Assembly (NCBI GenBank): GCA_963730535.1
Contig: CAVSRU010000002.1
Location: 1-64,000, forward strand
DNA: 64,000 bases
Source of the DNA: DASSUW01 sp963730535
GTDB taxonomy: Bacteria > Actinomycetota > Thermoleophilia > Solirubrobacterales > Solirubrobacteraceae
Direction: 5' to 3'
Shown: piece after piece, positions 17,857 to 26,877 of the stretch
How positions within the stretch are numbered: the stretch's first letter is position 1
Layout: the number at the start of each line of letters is the position of its first letter
Translations under genes and position numbers: made by a program
Notes under the pieces: model-generated
The model's input: the letters and a program-made list of their open reading frames with translations, nothing else
The model's database searches: none
What the model was told of the DNA's origin: nothing

Positions 17857-17937
17857 CGGCAGATCTGCAAAAACCATATCGGCAGATCCGCAGTATCACA
17901 TCGGCAGATCCTCAATATCGCCTCGGCAGATCCGCAA
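17856..17937. repeat. Iteron-like array, four copies at 22-23 bp spacing
   Basis: TCGGCAGATC occurs at 17856, 17879, 17901 and 17923, with spacings of 23, 22 and 22 bases (two helical turns). The flanks are similar (ATCGGCAGATCCGC, then AT-rich). The first copy contains the palindrome GCAGATCTGC. The array lies immediately upstream of, and slightly into, the truncated AAA ATPase start. It could be an operator for the ATPase family's winged-helix domain or for a lost regulator. Confidence 0.75.
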
Positions 17938-17969
17938 ATGATCACCCGGCGGGTCGTCAGAAAGGGCCG

Positions 17970-19427
17970 CTACCCGTACGGGTACCACCAGTCCTTGACC
18001 TCGAGCTTCGTCTCGATGTGGACGTGCTTGGTCTCCTGGAAGGCGTCGAGCCCCTCCTGGCCGAGCTCGCGGCCGGAGCCCGAGCGCTTCATGCCGCCGA
18101 ACGGCCCGGCATCGTTGTCAGTGAGCGGGTCGTTGATCCAGACGGTGCCGGCGCGCAGCTCGCGGGCGCAGCGGATTGCGGTCTCGAGGTCGCGCGTGTA
18201 GACGTTGGCGCCGAGACCGTAAGGAGAAGCGTTGGCCAGCTCGATCGCCTCGTCGAGGCCGCTGACGGGGACGATCGGCGCGACGGGACCGAACGTCTCC
18301 TCGCGCAAGAGATCGGTCTCCGCGGGCGCGCCGGTGACCACGGTGGGAGCGAAGAAGTGGCCGCGTTCGTGGCCGGCGCCGTCGCCGCCCACGAGCACCT
18401 CGGCTCCGGCCGCCACCGCGCGCTCGAGCTGGAGGCGCACCTTGTCGCGCTGCGCGGCGCTGACCATCGGTCCGATGTCGGTCCTCGGGTCCATCGGGTC
18501 GCCGACCTTGAGCGTTCGCGTGTGGCCGACGAACGCCTCGAGGAACTCGTCGTAGACCTCGCGCTGGACGTAGAAGCGCTCGGCCGAGGTGCAGACCTGG
18601 CCGGCGTTGAGGAAGGCGGCCCAGGCGCCGCCACGGGCGGCGATCTCGATCTCGGCCGCCACGTCGGCGCAGACGATGAACGGGTCCTTGCCGCCGAGCT
18701 CGAGGTTGACGCGGGCGATCCGCCTGGCGGCGCGCTCGGCAATCCGCGTCCCGGTGGCGACGCTCCCCGTGAAGGCGATGCCGTCGACGCGCTCGTCGTC
18801 CACGAGCCGCTCGCCCACGTCGCCGCCGCCCGCCAGGAGCGCGACCAGGCCGGCCGGCAGGTGGTCGAGGCACGGCGCCAGCGCGAGGGTGGACAGCGGC
18901 GTGAGCTCCGACGGCTTGCACAGCGCGCCGTTCCCGGCGGCCAGCACGGGCGCGAGCTTCCAGGCGAGGAGGAGCAGCGGGTAGTTCCAAGGCACGATGC
19001 AGGTGACGAGGCCGAGCGGCTCCTTGAGCACGAGCGCGAGCTGGGAGGCCTCGACGGGCGGGATCACGCGCCCCTCGGCGGAGCGCGCCAGCTCGGCGTA
19101 GAAGTCGAAGGCGCTAGCCGTCCAGCCGACCTCGTCGCGATTCTCGATCAGCGGCTTGCCGCCCTCGCGGGTCATCAGCTCGGCCAGCTCGTCGGTGCGG
19201 GCGCGCATCCGCGCGGCGACCTCGTGCAGCGCCTCGGCACGCTCGGCCGCCGGCGTGGCGGCCCACTCTCGCTGCGTGCGGCGCGCGGCCTCGATCGCCG
19301 CGTCAAGCTGGCCGAGGTCGGGCGTCCCGACCTCGGCCAGCCGCTCTTCCTTGAACGGGTCCTCCACGGCGAGGGCGGGCCCTTCCCCGGCCACCAGCTC
19401 GCCGCCGATCAGCAGTCGCGTCTCCAT
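17970..19427 (-). CDS. NAD(P)+-dependent aldehyde dehydrogenase
   Basis: Oxidises an aldehyde to the acid; cytoplasmic. 485 residues, full length. CIVPWNYPLLL has the oxyanion Asn near residue 148, NLELGGKDPFIV the general-base Glu243, and LNAGQVCTSAERFYV the nucleophilic Cys279. EETFGPVAPIVPV and PFGGMKRSGSGRELG are the usual C-terminal motifs, ending KDWWYPYG. It resembles the betaine/aminobutyraldehyde dehydrogenase branch; the substrate is not determinable. The hydrolase gene stops 18 bases upstream, so the two form an operon. Confidence 0.9.
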   Translation of the reverse strand: METRLLIGGELVAGEGPALAVEDPFKEERLAEVGTPDLGQLDAAIEAARRTQREWAATPAAERAEALHEVAARMRARTDELAELMTREGGKPLIENRDEVGWTASAFDFYAELARSAEGRVIPPVEASQLALVLKEPLGLVTCIVPWNYPLLLLAWKLAPVLAAGNGALCKPSELTPLSTLALAPCLDHLPAGLVALLAGGGDVGERLVDDERVDGIAFTGSVATGTRIAERAARRIARVNLELGGKDPFIVCADVAAEIEIAARGGAWAAFLNAGQVCTSAERFYVQREVYDEFLEAFVGHTRTLKVGDPMDPRTDIGPMVSAAQRDKVRLQLERAVAAGAEVLVGGDGAGHERGHFFAPTVVTGAPAETDLLREETFGPVAPIVPVSGLDEAIELANASPYGLGANVYTRDLETAIRCARELRAGTVWINDPLTDNDAGPFGGMKRSGSGRELGQEGLDAFQETKHVHIETKLEVKDWWYPYG

Positions 19428-19445
19428 GGCGGGCCATGGTGGCAG

Positions 19446-20256
19446 TCATGCCGTGAAGCCGAGGATGAGCTGCGCGGTCTCGAGCGGGACGTCGAGCTGC
19501 GGCGCGTGGCCGACGCCGTCGAGCTCGATCCAGTCGGCGTGCGGCAGCCACTCGGTGCGGAAGCGGGCGGCGGCGGCCGGCCAGGGGAGGAGGCGGTCCT
19601 CGGTGCCCCAGACGATCCGCACGGGGCAGGTGATCCGCTCGGCGTCGAGGCTCCAGTCCTCGCGCTCCGCGTGCTCGATCATCGCGAGCGCCGCGTCGCT
19701 GGCCGCCGCGCCCCGCAGCTGGTGGGCGAGCAGCTCGGCCGGGATGTGCTCGAAGCTGGTCGTGAGGTATTGGGTGGCGCGGCGGCGGCCCTCGGGTGTG
19801 GCGACGATCGCCTCGGCGTGCGGTGCGGCCGCCCGCGTCTGCTCGACCAGCGTGGCCTGGAGGCGGAGGAGCTCGGGGTACGACTCGTCGCCGGGCGCCC
19901 AGCCGCCGGCCGGGGCGAGCGCGACGACCGTCCGGGCGCGGTCCCGCGGCGGCGAGCCGGAGCGCGATGTGGCCGCCGAGCGAGTTGCCGGCGAGGTGCG
20001 CGGTCTCGAATCCCGCCTCGTCCATCGCGCGCTCGACGGCGTCGGTCAGCGCCTCGAGGCCGATGTCGCCGCCGATCGGCGGCCCGCCGGCGTGCCCGGC
20101 CAGCGTGAGGGCGAGGACGTCGTGGCGGCGCTCGAGTGCCGGCAGGACGAGCTCCCACGTCCGCCAGGTGTCGAGAAAGCCGTGCAGACACACCAGCGGC
20201 GGGCCCGAGCCGCCCCGGTGCGACGGCACGAACGCCCGGTCGGCGGTCGAGTTCAC
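19446..20256 (-). CDS. Alpha/beta hydrolase (one apparent frameshift near 19950)
   Basis: The N-terminal half from GTG 20256 reads GGSGPPLVCLHGFLDTWRTW (oxyanion HG), LALTLAGHAGGPPIG and TAHLAGNSLGGHIALRLAA, with the nucleophile elbow GNSLGG. After an indel near 19950 the frame continues with EHIPAELL-type cap sequence. It ends AERITCPVRIVWGTEDRLLP (acid Asp) and WIELDGVGHAPQLDVPLE (catalytic His), stopping at 19446. Repaired length is about 270 residues, typical of the family. Substrate unknown. Cotranscription with the aldehyde dehydrogenase suggests a small catabolic unit. Divergent from the GT2 gene. Confidence 0.8.
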
Positions 20257-20286
20257 CGACGCCTCGATTCGTGCGAGGCTTGTCGC

Positions 20287-21681
20287 ATGGCGCAGCGGCT
20301 AGCGCCCGAGCCGGCGCCGCTCGGCGGGTTGAGCCGGCGTCGCCGGCCGAGGGTCGGTGCCCGCCCGACGGTTCGCTTCGCGATCGTGCTCCCGCTCACC
20401 GCCGCGTACATCGCCTTCGGGGTGTACGTCTCGGCACCATGGCGATCGGACCTTCGCGAGGCGATCGGCCCCGTGATGGCATGGGTCATCCCGATCATGC
20501 TCGCGTACATCCCCGGGCTGGTGATCGGATTCCTCTTCATCACGTTGCTGACGGTGCGCTACCGGGTCCCACCGGTCGAGCCGCCGCCGGGCCCGTGGCC
20601 GGCCGGCGTCTGGCCGCCGGTGACCGTGATCGTCGCGGCGTGGAACGAGGAGCGCGCGATCGTGCCGACCGTAGAGCGGATCGCCGGGCTGTCCTATGCC
20701 GGACCGATCGAGGTCGTGCTGGCCGACAACAACTCGACCGACCGCACCGCCGAGCTGGCCGAGCAGACCGCTCGGCTTCATGGGCTGCGATACCGGCGGG
20801 TCTTCGAGTCCGCGGCCGGCAAGCACCACGCTCTCAACACGGCCCTCGAGACGGTGACGACCCCGCTGGTGGTGACGGTCGACGCCGACACCCTGCTCCA
20901 CCCCGAGGCGCTCACGTACCTGATCGCCCGCGTCGCGAGCCGCCCGCAGGACCAGCACGTCTGCGCCTGCGCCGGCGCGCTCGTCGTCGAGAACGCATCC
21001 ACGAACCTGCTCAGCCGGATGCAGGGGTGGGACTACCGGCTCGGCATCAACGGCGTGAAGCGCATGCAGTCGGCCTACAACAGCGCACTCGTCGCCCAGG
21101 GCGCCTTCTCGGCGTACTGGACCGACGACGTGCGTGCTGTCGGCGGCTGGCCGGACGCGATCGGCGAGGACATCGTCCTCACCTGGACGCTGATGGACTC
21201 TCGCGGGATCGTGAAGTACGAGCCCTGCGCCCTCGGCTTCACCGCGGCCCCCGAGCGCCTCCCCCACTTCATGCGCCAGCGCGCACGCTGGGCGCGCGGG
21301 ATGTTCGAGAGCCTGCGGCGCAACCCACCGGTTCGCCAACCTCGCGTGCTCGCGAAGTTCATCGCGGGCATCGACTACCTCGTGCCGTTCCTCGACATCG
21401 GCTACATCTTCTTCTGGATCCCCGGCTTCATCCTGTTCGTCTTCGGCTACCCACTCCTGTTCTCCTGGTGGTCGATGCTGGTGATCCCGATGACCCTCGT
21501 CATCTTCGGGTTCCTCCGCCGCTGGCAGGAACGCAACGTGTTCCGCCGCCTCGACGTCCACCCGGGCAAGGACGTCCGCGGCTTCTTCGGCTACCTGCTC
21601 GCCTACCAGGCCCTCACCTCTTCCGCCTCGCTGCGGGGCTATCTGCAGTACCTCACGGGATCAGTGCGCCGCTGGAGGTGA
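20287..21681 (+). CDS. Membrane GT2 glycosyltransferase (poly-GlcNAc/hyaluronan/cellulose-synthase-like)
   Basis: 464 residues. Two N-terminal helices (residues about 30-90) precede a cytoplasmic GT-A domain, and two or three helices follow it. Processive-GT motifs are in order: PVTVIVAAWNEERAIV, VVLADNNSTDRTAE (first Asp), VVTVDADTLLHPEAL (DxD), AVGGWPDAIGEDIVLTW (catalytic-base Asp) and RQRARWARGMFE (the Q/RxxRW motif). It probably polymerises and exports a beta-linked polysaccharide. No PgaB, IcaB or BcsB partner is adjacent. The divergent hydrolase starts 30 bases upstream. Confidence 0.85.
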   Translation: MAQRLAPEPAPLGGLSRRRRPRVGARPTVRFAIVLPLTAAYIAFGVYVSAPWRSDLREAIGPVMAWVIPIMLAYIPGLVIGFLFITLLTVRYRVPPVEPPPGPWPAGVWPPVTVIVAAWNEERAIVPTVERIAGLSYAGPIEVVLADNNSTDRTAELAEQTARLHGLRYRRVFESAAGKHHALNTALETVTTPLVVTVDADTLLHPEALTYLIARVASRPQDQHVCACAGALVVENASTNLLSRMQGWDYRLGINGVKRMQSAYNSALVAQGAFSAYWTDDVRAVGGWPDAIGEDIVLTWTLMDSRGIVKYEPCALGFTAAPERLPHFMRQRARWARGMFESLRRNPPVRQPRVLAKFIAGIDYLVPFLDIGYIFFWIPGFILFVFGYPLLFSWWSMLVIPMTLVIFGFLRRWQERNVFRRLDVHPGKDVRGFFGYLLAYQALTSSASLRGYLQYLTGSVRRWR

Positions 21682-21778
21682 CCCTCCCGGACGCGAAGCC
21701 GCGCGTGCCTTTATTCACGCCTGACGGGCCGGCGGGCATCGTCTGCGGGGCATTCCCGACAAGGAGAACTCCGCTTCC

Positions 21779-22567
21779 ATGCGATCACCGATCCGCCGCG
21801 GCCTGCTCGCCGGGGCCGCGCTGCTGGCGCTCGCGCTCGTCGCGTCCCAGCACCTCGGCTCCGCGCAGGCCTACGACCAGCCAGCCGGCGCCCAGGGCCT
21901 CGTGCTCGGCTCCGCCGCCGACGCCCAGCCGGAGAACGTTGAGCAGTTCCTGACCGCCGTCACGAAGGACGTCGACGCGTACTGGACGACGGTCTTCAAG
22001 GACTCCGGGCTGTCGGAGCCGAGAGTCCGCTACGACTGGATCCCGGCCGGCCAGACCGCCGCGAGCGCCTGCGGCGACGAGAGCGGGACCCTGGGCGACA
22101 GCGCCGCCGCGTATTGCTCGGGCGACGACACGATCTACATCTCGCAGAAGTTCGCGACCGACATCTACGACGGCGCACTCGACCAGGCGCTGCCCGGCAG
22201 CTCGCAGGGATACGGCCGCACGGTTGGCGACTTCGCGGTCGCCTACATCGTCGCGCACGAGTACGGCCACGAGATCCAGGATGAGCTCGGGCTCTTCCAG
22301 CGGTACGGCAACCAGCTCCCGACGATGGCGTTCGAGCTCCAGGCCGACTGCTACGCCGGCACGTGGGCCAACAGCGCGTACCGCGACAACCGCCTCGAGG
22401 ACGGCGACGTGCAGGAGGCGCTCGACGCGGCGCTGGCCGTCGGCGACTTCGACGCGAGCAGCCCCGGCCACCACGGCACGCCCGAGCAGCGCGCTGAAGC
22501 GTGGAACGCCGGCTTCGAGTCCGGCGACCCGGGCTCCTGCAGCAGCTACCTGACGGGCAGCATGTGA
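21779..22567 (+). CDS. Secreted YpfJ-family putative neutral zinc metallopeptidase
   Basis: 262 residues with an N-terminal signal peptide (MRSPIRRGLLAGAALLALAL, cleavage near AQA-YD). The zinc site is AYIVAHEYGHEIQDEL, with His160, Glu161 and His164, plus the downstream ligand Glu in MAFELQADCYAGTW. Paired cysteines (ASACGDESG, AAYCSGDD, QADCY, GSCSSY) suggest disulfides, consistent with export. Relatives are annotated as putative neutral zinc metallopeptidases; physiological targets are unknown. A good Shine-Dalgarno sequence (AAGGAG) precedes the ATG. It converges on nrdJ with a shared terminator. Confidence 0.9.
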   Translation: MRSPIRRGLLAGAALLALALVASQHLGSAQAYDQPAGAQGLVLGSAADAQPENVEQFLTAVTKDVDAYWTTVFKDSGLSEPRVRYDWIPAGQTAASACGDESGTLGDSAAAYCSGDDTIYISQKFATDIYDGALDQALPGSSQGYGRTVGDFAVAYIVAHEYGHEIQDELGLFQRYGNQLPTMAFELQADCYAGTWANSAYRDNRLEDGDVQEALDAALAVGDFDASSPGHHGTPEQRAEAWNAGFESGDPGSCSSYLTGSM

Positions 22568-22585
22568 AGAGCTCGTGCGGACGTC

Positions 22586-22624
22586 TTGCGCGCCTGAGCG
22601 CAGCGGATGCGATCAGGCGCGCAA
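22586..22624. terminator. Bidirectional terminator between the peptidase gene and nrdJ
   Basis: TTGCGCGCCTGA and TCAGGCGCGCAA form a perfect 12-bp inverted repeat around a 15-base loop, lying exactly between two convergent stop codons (22567 and 22632). Confidence 0.8.
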
Positions 22625-22631
22625 ATGCGAG

Positions 22632-25499
22632 CTATCCGCAGCCGGTGTTGTTGCCGCAGCTCGAGCACGTGTAGCACGAGCCCGTGCGCTGCATCATGCC
22701 GCCGCACTGGTTGCATGCGGGCCCGAGGTCGAGGCCGACCATGCGGGCCGGGACGACCGGCGGGGTGTCGGTGAGCGCGGACGTGGCGGGCTTGGGCTCG
22801 GCCGGGGCGGTGCCGCCGTTGGCCGGGCCCGCGGAGCCGCCCGAGGCGCCCGACGAGATGTCCTCGGCCGTCTTGCGGGCGCGGACCTCGGGGGTGAGGA
22901 TGCCGAGCTCCTCCTGGGCGTCGGCGTCCAGGAACCGCGACGCGAGCCAGCGCATGATGTAGTCGGGCATCGACTTGGCGAACGGGATCTCCGGGTTGGT
23001 GGTGATCCCCTCCGGCTCGAAGCGCATGTAGGCGAACTTGCTGACCAGGGTCTCGAGCGGCACGCCGTACTGGAGCGCGATCGAGATCGCCGTGGCGAAC
23101 GAGTTCATCATGCCGCGGAGGGTCGAGCCCTCCTTGCCGATGTCGGTCAGGAAGATCTCGCCGACCGTGCCGTCGTCGTACATGCCGGCCGTGATGTAGC
23201 CCTCGTGGCCGCCGAGCGAGAACTTGTGGGTGAGCGAGTTGCGCTCGCGCGGCATCCGCCGGCGTGCCGGGGCGCCCTCGCCGGTGTGCGCGTTGGCGAG
23301 CGCCTTGGCGACCGCGGCGTGGACCATCTCGTCGACCTCGGCGCCCGTGAAGACCTCCTCGCCGGCGGAGATGGCGGCCTCGGCCTTCGCCTTGACCTCC
23401 TTGACCTCCTGCGCGTCGGTGCGCAGCGCCTGCGCGGTCTTCGAGCCGTCGCGATAGATGGCCAGCGCCTTGACGCCGAGCTTCCAGGCCTGGATGTAGG
23501 CCTCGGCGATGTCGTCCACCGTGGCCGTCTGCGGCAGGTTGACCGTCTTCGAGATCGCGCCCGACAGGAACGGCTGGACGGCGCCCATCATCTTGATGTG
23601 GCCGGCGTGCGAGATCGCCCGGGCGCCGACCGCGACGTCGAACACCGACAGGTGCTCGTCGGCCAGCTCGGGGGCGCCGACGATCGTGCCGTGCTCGGCC
23701 ACGTAGGCCTCGATCTGCTCGACCTGCGCGTCCGAGTACCCGATCGTCCGCAGCGCCATCGGCACGGTGCGGTTGGCGATCGTCATCGTGCCGCCGCCGA
23801 CCAGCTCCTTGTACTTGACGAGCGAGAAGTCCGGCTCGATGCCGGTCGTGTCGCAGTCCATCAGGAACGAGATCGTCCCCGTGGGGGCGAGCACCGTGGC
23901 CTGCGCGTTGCGGTAGCCGACCTGCTCGCCGAGCGCGACCGCCTCGTTCCACGTCTCGCGCGACGCCGCCAGCAGCTCGGTGTCCTCGACCGCGCCGTCC
24001 GGCACCGCGTACGACGCGTCGCGGTGCATGCGCATGACGTTGTTGTGCTCCTCGCGGTTCTCCGCGTAGCGGTCGTACGGCCCGATCGCCGCCGCGATCT
24101 TCGCCGACTGGAGGTACGCGCGACCGGTCATGAGCGCGGTGATGGCGGCCGCCGCGCCGCGCCCCTGGTCGGAGTCGTAGGCGAAGCCGTTGGCCATCAG
24201 GTAGGCGCCGAGGTTGGCGTAGCCGAGGCCGAGCTGCCGGAACGCGCGCGCGTTGCGGCCGATCTCCTCGGTCGGGTAGCTCGACGGCCCGACGATGATC
24301 TCCTGCGCGAGCAGCACGATGTCGACGGCGTGCGAGAAGCGCCGCGTGTCGAACGACCCGTCGGGCCGGCGGAACTTCATGAGGTTCAGCGACGCCAGGT
24401 TGCACGCCGAGTCGTCCACGTGCATGTACTCGCTGCACGGGTTCGACGCGTTGATGCGGCCCGAGTTGGGCGACGTGTGCCACTGGTTGATCGTCGTGTC
24501 GTACTGCACGCCCGGGTCGGCGCAGCGCCAGGCGGCCTCCGCGATCTCGCGCATCAGCTCGCGCGCGGGGACGGTCTCCGTCGGCTCGCCGGTCACCCGC
24601 GCGGTGAGCTGCCAGGCCTCGTCGTTCTCCACCGCGTGCATGAACTCGTCGGTCACGCGCACGGAGTTGTTGGCGTTCTGGTACTGGATCGAGGTGAAGC
24701 CGTCGCCGTCGATCGACATGTCGAACCCGGCGTCACGCAGCGCGGCGGCCTTGTCCTCCTCCTTGGCCTTGCACCAGATGAACTCGCGGATGTCGGGATG
24801 GTCGACGTCCAGCACCACCATCTTCGCCGCGCGGCGGGTCTTGCCGCCGGACTTGATCGTGCCGGCCCACGAGTCGGCCCCGCGCATGAACGAGACCGGC
24901 CCGCTCGCGGTGCCGCCCTTGGCCAGCGGCTCCATCGACCCGCGGATCCTCGACAGGTTGATGCCCGACCCGGAGCCGCCGCGGAAGATGCGCCCTTCCT
25001 TGGTGTTCCAGTCGAGGATCGAGCCCATCTCGTCCTCGACCGAGAGGATGAAGCAGGCGCTGCACTGCGGGCTCTCCTCGAACCCGACGTTGAACCACAC
25101 GGGCGAGTTGAAGGCCGCGACCTGGTGCAGGAGGATGTACGTCAGCTCCGCCTCGAAGGCGTCGCCGTCCTCGACTGAAGCGAAGTAGCCGCGCTCGCGG
25201 CCCCAGTCGGCGATCGTGCCCGCGACGCGGCTGATCATCTGCTTGACCGAGTACTCGCGCGTGGGCGAGCCGATCTGCCCGCGGAAGTACTTCTGGGCGA
25301 CGATGTTCGTGGCGTTCTGCGACCACGTGGCTGGGAACTCGACCTCGTCCTGGCGGAACGAGCCGACGGCGGCCGTGCGGCTCTCCCACTCGACGGTCTC
25401 GAAGGGATGCACACCCGCCTGCGTGAACAGTCGCCGCACGGTCAGGGCCTCGCCGGTGCGAGGGTCCTTGGTGAGTGTTGTGTGCGGCGTCTGCTCCAT
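22632..25499 (-). CDS. nrdJ: Vitamin B12-dependent (class II) ribonucleoside-diphosphate reductase
   Basis: Makes deoxyribonucleotides from ribonucleotides using adenosylcobalamin, with or without oxygen. 955 residues, the size of long NrdJ enzymes. Visible features: AAFNSPVWFNVGF and ESPQCSACFILSVED (first redox cysteine pair), IFRGGSGSGINLSRIRGS, INASNPCSEYMHVDDSACNL (active-site Cys355 and Glu357), VLAPTGTISFLMDCDTTGIE, and a C-terminal Cys-rich zinc-like tail CNQCGG..CYTCSSCG that recycles the active site. The frame is uninterrupted. It may be the only RNR; no class I genes are in the window. No B12-box riboswitch was recognised in its 500-base upstream region. A TAGAAT -10-like box occurs near 25636 on the minus strand. 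Confidence 0.95.
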   Translation of the reverse strand: MEQTPHTTLTKDPRTGEALTVRRLFTQAGVHPFETVEWESRTAAVGSFRQDEVEFPATWSQNATNIVAQKYFRGQIGSPTREYSVKQMISRVAGTIADWGRERGYFASVEDGDAFEAELTYILLHQVAAFNSPVWFNVGFEESPQCSACFILSVEDEMGSILDWNTKEGRIFRGGSGSGINLSRIRGSMEPLAKGGTASGPVSFMRGADSWAGTIKSGGKTRRAAKMVVLDVDHPDIREFIWCKAKEEDKAAALRDAGFDMSIDGDGFTSIQYQNANNSVRVTDEFMHAVENDEAWQLTARVTGEPTETVPARELMREIAEAAWRCADPGVQYDTTINQWHTSPNSGRINASNPCSEYMHVDDSACNLASLNLMKFRRPDGSFDTRRFSHAVDIVLLAQEIIVGPSSYPTEEIGRNARAFRQLGLGYANLGAYLMANGFAYDSDQGRGAAAAITALMTGRAYLQSAKIAAAIGPYDRYAENREEHNNVMRMHRDASYAVPDGAVEDTELLAASRETWNEAVALGEQVGYRNAQATVLAPTGTISFLMDCDTTGIEPDFSLVKYKELVGGGTMTIANRTVPMALRTIGYSDAQVEQIEAYVAEHGTIVGAPELADEHLSVFDVAVGARAISHAGHIKMMGAVQPFLSGAISKTVNLPQTATVDDIAEAYIQAWKLGVKALAIYRDGSKTAQALRTDAQEVKEVKAKAEAAISAGEEVFTGAEVDEMVHAAVAKALANAHTGEGAPARRRMPRERNSLTHKFSLGGHEGYITAGMYDDGTVGEIFLTDIGKEGSTLRGMMNSFATAISIALQYGVPLETLVSKFAYMRFEPEGITTNPEIPFAKSMPDYIMRWLASRFLDADAQEELGILTPEVRARKTAEDISSGASGGSAGPANGGTAPAEPKPATSALTDTPPVVPARMVGLDLGPACNQCGGMMQRTGSCYTCSSCGNNTGCG

Positions 25500-25701
25500 G
25501 GGGAGAAGCTCCTTCCCTTCTGTGGCCCGCTGGCCGTTCGGCGAAATCTGGTGGGCCGATGAGTTTCGAGGTCGGTTCGGACGGACTGGGTGCGCCGGAG
25601 CCGGGGACCTCGGAAGGAGGGTGAATTGGCCTTAGATTCTACCGGGTCGAGGCCGTTTTTCGGACCGCTCGGCGCGTGTTCAGGCGCCTCGCCGGTGCCG
25701 G

Positions 25702-25962
25702 CGAACGTCAACTGCGCTGGGTAGGGAGGAGGCAGCGCCTAAGGGGACAATGGTCCCTCGTCCGGGCGGCGGGTGGCCGGTTAGGAGCCGTAGCGGCTCA
25801 CAAGTGGACAACCGACCGCTCCTGGGCGACGGCGTGGCCGGTTAGGAGCCGTAGCGGCTCACAAGTGGACAACCGACCGCTCCTGGGCGACGGCGTGGCC
25901 GGTTATGCACCCTCACCGCCGCCGAATCCCTCGCACTCCCTACCCAGCGCAGTTGACGTTCG
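25702..25962. repeat. 261-bp element with 27-bp perfect inverted ends
   Basis: The left end 25702-25728 (CGAACGTCAACTGCGCTGGG then TAGGGAG) is exactly the reverse complement of 25936-25962. Between them lie two full 61-bp tandem copies plus a partial third, and a smaller GGGAC/GTCCC hairpin near 25745-25757. No reading frame of note is inside. As RNA it could fold into a long stem capped by repeated hairpins. As DNA it resembles a non-autonomous inverted-repeat element. It occupies most of the 506-base gap between nrdJ and the upstream minus-strand gene; the remaining bases 25500-25701 hold the nrdJ promoter region and nothing else I recognise. Confidence 0.85.
25773..25905. repeat. 61-bp tandem repeat, two copies plus 11 bases of a third
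   Basis: Copies at 25773-25833 and 25834-25894 are identical as far as I can read. A third begins at 25895 (GTGGCCGGTTA) and then diverges. Each unit holds the hairpin GAGCCG-TAG-CGGCTC and the near-complementary segments GGCCGGTT and AACCGACC. Exact identity of both copies suggests recent duplication or active homogenisation. Confidence 0.9.
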
Positions 25963-26005
25963 TGAACGCTAACCCCCGAGGCGGAGCCGTTCGCCGACCC
26001 CCGCG

Positions 26006-26843
26006 CTAACGCCCGAGGCGGAGCCAGTCCGAGAAGTCGCCCCAGGCGCCGGTGGCGCGGTAGGAGGCCTCTCGCCAGGCGTGGTCCCAGCCCGCGAGGC
26101 GGCCGCCCCGGCGGGCGGCGATCGCGGAGGCTCCGGTGAGCCCGAGGCCGACGAGTGCGGCGGCGAGCAGGAGCGCGGGCAGGAGCAGGTTGCTGTCGCC
26201 GGCCGCCGTGACGGCGAGCTGGGGCTCGACCGGCGCCGCGGGCGGCGGCACCGGGGTGGGGCTGGGCTGGACCGGGGCGACGTCGCCCTCCGCCGGCGGG
26301 GCGGGCTTGGCATTGCGCGGGGGCTTGTTGTTCCCGCCTCCGCCGCCGAGCCCGAAGTCCGGCGTGTCACCCGACTCGGGAGCCGGGGGAGGCGGCGCGG
26401 TCGTCGGGGCCGGAGCCGCCGGCGCGGGCGTCGAGCTGGGCGGCGCCGGGGTCGCCGTCGCCTCCGGCTTCTCGGCCTCCTCGCAGCGGCGCACCTCGTC
26501 CGCGTAGTCCTCGATCGCCGCCTCCAGCGTGGGCTTGAAGTCCGGGTAGTCGGCGTCGTAGAGGTCGTCGACGGAGCGCAGCGTGCGCTTCAGCGCCAGA
26601 CGCTTGTGCACGCACGTCTTGAGCTCGCCGTCGGCCTCGTAGTCGCGGTAGACGCGCTTGACGTCCTTGCGCTTGCGCAGCTCGGCCTGCCGCTGCTCCC
26701 GGGGGGTCGGCGTCGGCTCCGGCGTGGGCGTCGCGTTGGGATCCGGCGACGGGCGTCTCCGCAGGGGGCTGCATCTGGCCGGAGGCCGCAGCCGGAACGA
26801 CGAGCATCGCCGCGACGGCCAGCACAAGCAGGCACACGCGCAT
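26006..26843 (-). CDS. Secreted/membrane-anchored hypothetical protein (one apparent frameshift near 26748)
   Basis: From ATG 26843: signal peptide MRVCLLVLAVAAMLVVPAAA, then after one indel near 26748 (..PAETPV-PDPNATPTPEP..) a charged helical domain REQRQAELRKRKDVKRVYRD and DGELKTCVHKRLALKRTLRS with a paired cysteine (RRCEEAEKPE). A Pro/Ala/Thr-rich linker with a poly-Gly segment follows (FGLGGGGGNN). A C-terminal transmembrane helix NLLLPALLLAAALVGLGLTG precedes a short cytoplasmic tail. About 278 residues. This layout, helical ectodomain plus stalk plus anchor, is common in Solirubrobacterales surface proteins, but I recognise no named family. Divergent from galE with 34 bases between starts. 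Confidence 0.7.
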
Positions 26844-26877
26844 GGGGCGTCAGGGTAGCTGCCATCATGCCGCGCCC

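Noticed and set aside
16704..20108. Very long plus-strand open frame (over 1,100 codons) opposite ogt, the EEP nuclease and aldehyde dehydrogenase
   Set aside because: It is the antisense shadow of GC-rich minus-strand genes: composition is Arg/Glu/Leu/Val/Ala skewed, there are no family motifs, and it runs through several unrelated genes. The same applies to long antisense frames opposite nrdJ, ppc, holB, the kinase and both GGDEF-EAL genes.
25500..25701. Adenosylcobalamin riboswitch in front of nrdJ
   Set aside because: A B12-dependent enzyme made this worth checking, but I see no B12-box (GCCACTG-type) core or matching paired elements on the minus strand; only a promoter-like region and the palindromic element further upstream.
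25773..25905. CRISPR array
   Set aside because: Two directly abutting 61-bp copies with no unique spacers, and no cas genes. The 22-bp-spaced array at 17.9 kb likewise has near-identical spacing sequence and only 10-base repeats.
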